DNA from: Larix sibirica | Taxonomy: Eukaryota > Streptophyta > Pinopsida > Pinales > Pinaceae | Direction: 5' to 3' | DNA: 13,191 nucleotides | Assembly: GCA_004151065.3 (NCBI GenBank) | Contig: NWUY0300008224.1 | Location: 71,338 to 84,528 of the forward strand | Part shown: positions 9,392-13,191 of the stretch, one piece after another | Layout of the letters: the number at the start of each line of letters is the position of its first letter | Numbering within the stretch: position 1 is the first letter of the stretch | The notes under the pieces: model-generated | The model's input: only the letters and a program-made list of their open reading frames with translations | Told to the model about the DNA's origin: nothing | The model's database searches: none | Translations under genes and position numbers: made by a program

Positions 9392-10662
9392 GAGATCATA
9401 ATGTGGAAGAAGAGCAATCCATCGACGCCATTTTACCTGCTCTTGACTGGAGATGCAAGTTCAGGGAAAACAGTTACAGTAAAATCAATTTATTACAAAC
9501 TGTTGTGTCACTATAAAAAAGATCTCCAAATCAACCCTCTGAAGAAAAAATGATTGATAGTTGCATTCACCGAAAAGGTTGCATACAATGCATATGGCAC
9601 CACAACCCATTTAGCCTTTCGTCTTCCACTATCATCATCAGAAATTCCCCCACTTAGTTCCAATACATTAGACACATTGACTAAGGACTGTGAACAACTT
9701 ATACTATTTGCTCATAGATGAAGCACCATTGATTGGCTCTCGGATGCTACACAACATGGACAAAAAACTACGTGAAATCATGCATCACCAACGTCGCCTT
9801 TTGGAAATATTGACATTATATTTGTTGGTGACCTTTTCCAAGCTCAACTGATCCATGATTCTTGGTATTTTGAAGAACTAAAAATTCGCTTTGAGAAAAT
9901 TCCATCCACCTTTTGCAAAACAAATGTGAAATGCCTTGAGCTCACAAAAGTAATACGATAAGATAATGATATTTTCATATCAATTTTGAACAAAATTAGA
10001 ACATGCACTCAAACAAATGAGGATATATGCTACTTAAACAATTGTTGCTATCGATCTCCACCAAATGATCCAAGATTTCCATACTTGTTCCATCACAGCA
10101 AAGATGTCCAAGAACACAACAATAAAATGCTATCATTCATAAAGTCAGAACCAATTATACTAAATACACTCAATAGCAAAATAGATTCAATAGAAATAGA
10201 GAACTATGCAAACAAAAATATGCATTTACCTTCTACAATAGTACTCAAACAAGAAATACTCGTTGAATTAATAGCAAGCAACATTGCTATTGAATATGGA
10301 CTAGTGAATGGTGTTGATGGCATCTTCAAGTTTTATACAATAGATAACAATGGTATAATATGGATTGAATTTACAGATCCAACAAATTGGTAAATTGCAA
10401 TGAGAAAAAAATGCAACACTTTTATATGTCTAAAATAGCAAATAATTGGACATCTATTACATGTATCTCTAGACACATTAAAACTAGAAATGGATTATGT
10501 TTAATACGAGAACAATTTCATATTCAATTGGCATGTGCACAGACTATACACAGATCACAAGGGCTTACAATTGAGAAATTGGTGTTTGACACAAATGGAA
10601 TTAAGCAACCTGGCCTTGTTTATATAGCGTTGTCTTGCTTCAAAGACATTAAATTTCTATAA
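9392..10662 (+). pseudogene. PIF1-family DNA helicase domain, broken
   Basis: The helicase would unwind DNA 5' to 3' during rolling-circle transposition. Frame 2 opens with EKQCIIKEIIMW and the Walker A motif LLTGDASSGKT (about 9440-9472; usual form GGAGTGKT). A stop at 9551-9553 follows, then VAFTEKVAYNAYGTTTHLAF. After a one-base shift frame 3 holds Walker B LLIDEAPLIGSRMLH (9708-9752; Asp 9717-9719, Glu 9720-9722). Frame 2 resumes with FGNIDIIFVGDLFQAQLI (9800-9853), the Q-type sensor motif, and runs from 9986 to 10393 with CYRSPPNDPRFPYLF and EYGLVNGVDG. Frame 1 from about 10387 gives QLACAQTIHRSQGLTIEKL (HRSQG at 10549-10563) and LVYIALSCFKDI. The arginine expected in ALSR is Cys here, which fits a CGC-to-TGC change and would disable ATP hydrolysis. 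Confidence 0.88.
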
Positions 10663-11398
10663 CTCATAAGTAAATTGCAACAGATAAATTTTCCTGTTTG
10701 TCACAAAGTAGTTGACGAAATGCAAAACCTTAGTGAGTACTCTTGTTATCGACTTGAATATGGTCTGTATTCAAAAGAGGGAAAAATTGTGTCTTAATTT
10801 GTTCACTAAACACACGAAGCTTGCCATTGCATATTGAACACATTGCTAGTGACTTTGATCAAATGAAGGTTGATATTATTTGCCTACAAGAAACACACAC
10901 AAACATGCTGCCACAGGGAACTTCGCTACCAAAAAACTATGATTATCTATCAATATTGCATCTCCATGTAGTCCTTACATGTCACAAGAAAAACATTGCC
11001 TTTGAAACATCGTACAAATACACTATAGAATGTATTGAATCAATAGTCATTGATTTCCATTTAGATACATTGTCATTCGTAAAGACAAATGTCTATATCG
11101 TACCACATGCACCATTAGAACAGGGTTTTTCATTTTGTCACTAGCATCCTATCAAATATAGGGAAAGAACATTACATTGTGCTCACTGGAGATTTCAACT
11201 TTAACATGGTTACAAGTAACAACATGCAAAAAAATGATGTCCTTTATGAACAACAAAAAATTAAGATTGCATACAACAAAGGCAACACATGACAAAGGAT
11301 CGATTCTTGACCACTTATGGACAAATGTGCATACTACCCATACTGCATTTACAGTTTCTAAATCCTATTGGAGTGACCATCATGCAATTTATCTTTGA
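10663..11398 (+). pseudogene. EEP-family endonuclease (Helentron EN domain), broken
   Basis: EEP nucleases include exonuclease III, DNase I and the AP-like endonucleases of LINEs. In Helentrons one is fused behind the helicase. A spacer of about 45 residues in frame 1 (HKVVDEMQNLSEYSCYRLE) links it to the helicase. Frame 3 from 10791 reads LICSLNTRSLPLHIEHI and VDIICLQETHTN. Asn in LNTRSL and Glu in QETH (codon 10890-10892) fit the first two metal-site motifs. Frame 1 then has HYIVLTGDFNFNM, with Asp codon 11191-11193 and Asn codon 11197-11199. Frame 2 has KGSILDHLWTNV and YWSDHHAIYL, with Asp 11375-11377 and His 11378-11380. All motifs are present in order and at normal spacing, but in three different frames. 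No reverse transcriptase accompanies the domain, so it is not from a LINE. The stop at 11396-11398 may be the natural end of the polyprotein. Confidence 0.85.
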
Positions 11399-11543
11399 AT
11401 CTCCCTACATTGATTCAAGACATATGCAATCACCAACAAAAACATTCAACATTGCCAAATAGCTATTTATCATTGTTCTCACTTTTCCTACCAAAAAAAA
11501 GAGAACAGAAAAAAATGCATTTTAGTCTCCAATTGCAGTGTAA

Positions 11544-13191
11544 TTGCTATCATGCCCACTATATTTAATGGAAACCAATTACTCAGTAACCAGGTTAACT
11601 TCTAGTCACTTTGATTATCTGTTCCAATTTAATTCTGCTCCAACATCTCGCAATTTCACAAATTGCACTTTTTTCTCCTTTAATAGTCCTAACCTTCGAT
11701 ATCTTGGCATGGTTCCAGCAACATTCAATTTTTTTTGTTCATATGGACATGTGCAATACATCTAATCATGGTATTCATGGGAAGTCTCAACAATCAACAA
11801 CTGGCAACATAACAAAATGGTGAGTCCACTTTTAACCATTTTACATTTTTCTTACTCCACCCCTCATTTTCTTTTAATATACCAACTACACATTTTCCAT
11901 TTACTATATTCAAAATCAATGTTGTACATTACTCTCATTATTATTTTCCATTTTCTATAGAGCAAAAAAAGCTCCAGTGCTCCCTTGCTCCATTGCTCAA
12001 ATTTGTTCAGGAAAACATAGCAATGTCTTCGAAGGAGATGTCCTTGCAAACTACCAACCAAGTCAAATGAAGCAGTCTAAATATCCCATAAAACTTCAGT
12101 ACATACATGTTGACTTGGTTTATCAAGATTGCCAATTAACAATAACGATAAACATCGACAATAATCCCATCACTCGCTTCCATAAATATTTCTTCGTCGG
12201 TGCTAGTGTTCGAATCACAAATTTTTCCATAAGAAACAAAGGTATGTATGATCGAGGAGATGCAAAATTTCTATTCAACTACAAGAAATAAGCTTAGTTG
12301 AAAACATACAACAAGTCTACAAGGAACAAAGACTTGCACCTGACATCAACATATAGGACCTGCTTGAATTGACAAATCCATACCTTGTTGACTCTTTCGT
12401 AGCAATCGTTTGGGCTGCCAACAAATAAGCAAACAGTTTGAATTGAATGTTAGGGATGGTAACATGCAATATGACATGAAAATTGTGCCTTCTCTTATAC
12501 CTAAAACAAGCACTTTTTTTTTAATCAGTTGCAATACAGATTCCTTCCAATTCGTTGAACTTATTTTTTTCTTCCGCTATACAACTAGAAATGCAAATTT
12601 GTTTTTTCCAGATTCCAATGACATATGGACACTATTTGCACCTTTTGCAGCTACAGCTAAATGAGAATTATAAAAATAACTTCTACTAAATACAACAACA
12701 ATTAGCATCAGAAACACCTGCTATGTACCTATTCAAGAACATTGTTAGAAACAATCCAAAAGTATTCCATGTGCTCTATTATAGATCAACAACATTTGTT
12801 GATGCTCTAGATGAAGACTTTGTAAAATCACACTTGCTATCAATCCTCAAATCAACAACTCAGACAATCACTCGTTTGTACTTTTTCTGCTTGCTTCAAA
12901 TTTTATTGTCTTCTTATCTCAAATATATTCTTCTATACATAAACAAGTCACAGTTTCACATCAACTTTTTTTTTGCATGTTGCAAGTGCAGGGCATTCTG
13001 TAAGAAAAAAGTGTTTACCCTCCACCATTCCAATTTTTTTGTGACAAATGAAAACAACTATTGCCTTTGAACTCAATAGAATGTAGACTTTGCAAACAAG
13101 ACACAGTATGGGAATATGAATATAGCATTGAATGTAATTTGTGTTAAATGTACAACATCATGAGTCATTCTCCAAGTCAATCTTGTGCAGC
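11544..13191 (+). pseudogene. RPA-like single-strand DNA-binding protein gene, broken and possibly incomplete at the right edge
   Basis: RPA-like proteins bind single-stranded DNA, and Helitrons and Helentrons often carry one as a separate gene. The best region is frame 1 from 11962, AKKAPVLPCSIAQICSGKH, then FEGDVLANYQPSQMKQSKYP, VDLVYQDCQLTITINIDNN and FVGASVRITNFSIRNKG, ending at 12289-12291. That is an OB-fold with the usual strand pattern and an FxxGxSVRITNFSI edge. A second OB-like part is split between frame 3 (DLLELTNPYLVDSFVAIVW) and frame 2 (FELNVRDGNMQYDMKIV, to 12664). A third part starts at 12723. A Cys cluster at 12978-13001 (CCKC, then C), CDK at 13040-13048, ECRLC at 13079-13093 and ECNLC at 13130-13144 resemble the C-terminal zinc ribbon of RPA70. 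A possible first exon (11544-11819) shows no known domain. Stops and shifts in A7 and T7 runs break the gene. Positions 11399-11543, between this gene and the endonuclease, hold nothing recognisable. Confidence 0.72.
11820..11960 (+). other. Possible intron near the start of the RPA-like gene
   Basis: The sequence starts ATG|GTGAGT and ends TTTTCTATAG|AG, with a T-rich interior, low G, and a length of 141 bases, typical of a plant intron. Just after it the RPA-like reading frame becomes clear, whereas within it all frames give low-complexity products. Joining the two sides directly leaves the frame off by one unless the A7 run at 11964-11970 has gained a base, so the splice cannot be proven from sequence alone. 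Confidence 0.45.

Larger units (their letters stand above)
5040..13191 (+). mobile_element. Degraded Helentron-type rolling-circle transposon (left end uncertain, right end not seen)
   Basis: All recognisable coding remains from about 5040 onward are on the plus strand and follow the order OTU, OTU, basic linker, DUF6570-like module, Helitron Rep, PIF1 helicase, EEP endonuclease, RPA-like protein. Rep plus PIF1 helicase defines Helitrons. An EEP endonuclease after the helicase is the hallmark of the Helentron branch (Helitron2-related). OTU and RPA-like modules are also known from members of this superfamily. About 8 kb of coding remains is consistent with an autonomous element. At least ten frame changes and many stops show it cannot encode its proteins as written. 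Helentron ends are short and asymmetric, with insertion between two T residues. I did not find them, and the 3' end probably lies beyond the window. Confidence 0.88.

Noticed and set aside
10791-11398. LINE retrotransposon fragment
   Set aside because: The endonuclease joins directly to helicase sequence through a short linker, and no reverse transcriptase motif is present in any frame nearby.
11544-13191. Ordinary host RPA70 gene
   Set aside because: It lies downstream of the transposon polyprotein on the same strand, has the same C-rich skew and similar decay, and is shorter than a cellular RPA70 gene.

Overview
The window looks like intergenic or heterochromatic DNA from a large, repeat-rich plant nuclear genome, probably a gymnosperm or another non-angiosperm land plant. 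This is inferred from the AT-rich, gene-poor sequence, a TGTCATGTCCCC-type LTR, a possible plant-type intron, and the lack of any bacterial gene organisation. No sequence here identifies a species. I see no intact host gene, rRNA, tRNA or CRISPR array.

Positions 1-5040 hold non-coding, repeat-derived DNA. A probable solo LTR (550-1041) starts with TG, ends with CA and is flanked by a 5-bp direct repeat, AAAGT. It carries a 10-bp-stem G/C hairpin just before the only ambiguous base, at 830. Smaller items are an AAG microsatellite (242-259), a possible minus-strand tRNA-Met primer-binding site (149-160) and a patch of degenerate repeats (about 1818-2020). I recognise nothing in the remaining roughly 3 kb up to 5040.

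Positions 5040-13191 are a single, long, degraded rolling-circle transposon of the Helentron (Helitron2-like) class, read on the plus strand. Translating all three forward frames and following homology across frameshifts gives this module order: OTU protease-like domain 1, OTU-like domain 2, basic linker, DUF6570-like module, Helitron Rep (HUH motif plus two tyrosines), PIF1-family helicase, an endonuclease/exonuclease/phosphatase (EEP) endonuclease, and then a separate RPA-like single-strand-binding gene that runs close to or past the right edge. Stop codons and frameshifts, several of them in A or T homopolymers, break every module. Most catalytic motifs can still be read.

In a working element, Rep would nick and join DNA, the helicase would unwind it, the endonuclease could add a second cutting activity, and the RPA-like protein would coat single strands. 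The role of the OTU domains in such elements is unknown. The most unusual point is the pair of OTU-like domains with complementary catalytic changes: the first has Cys but Gln in place of His, and the second has His but Ser in place of Cys.
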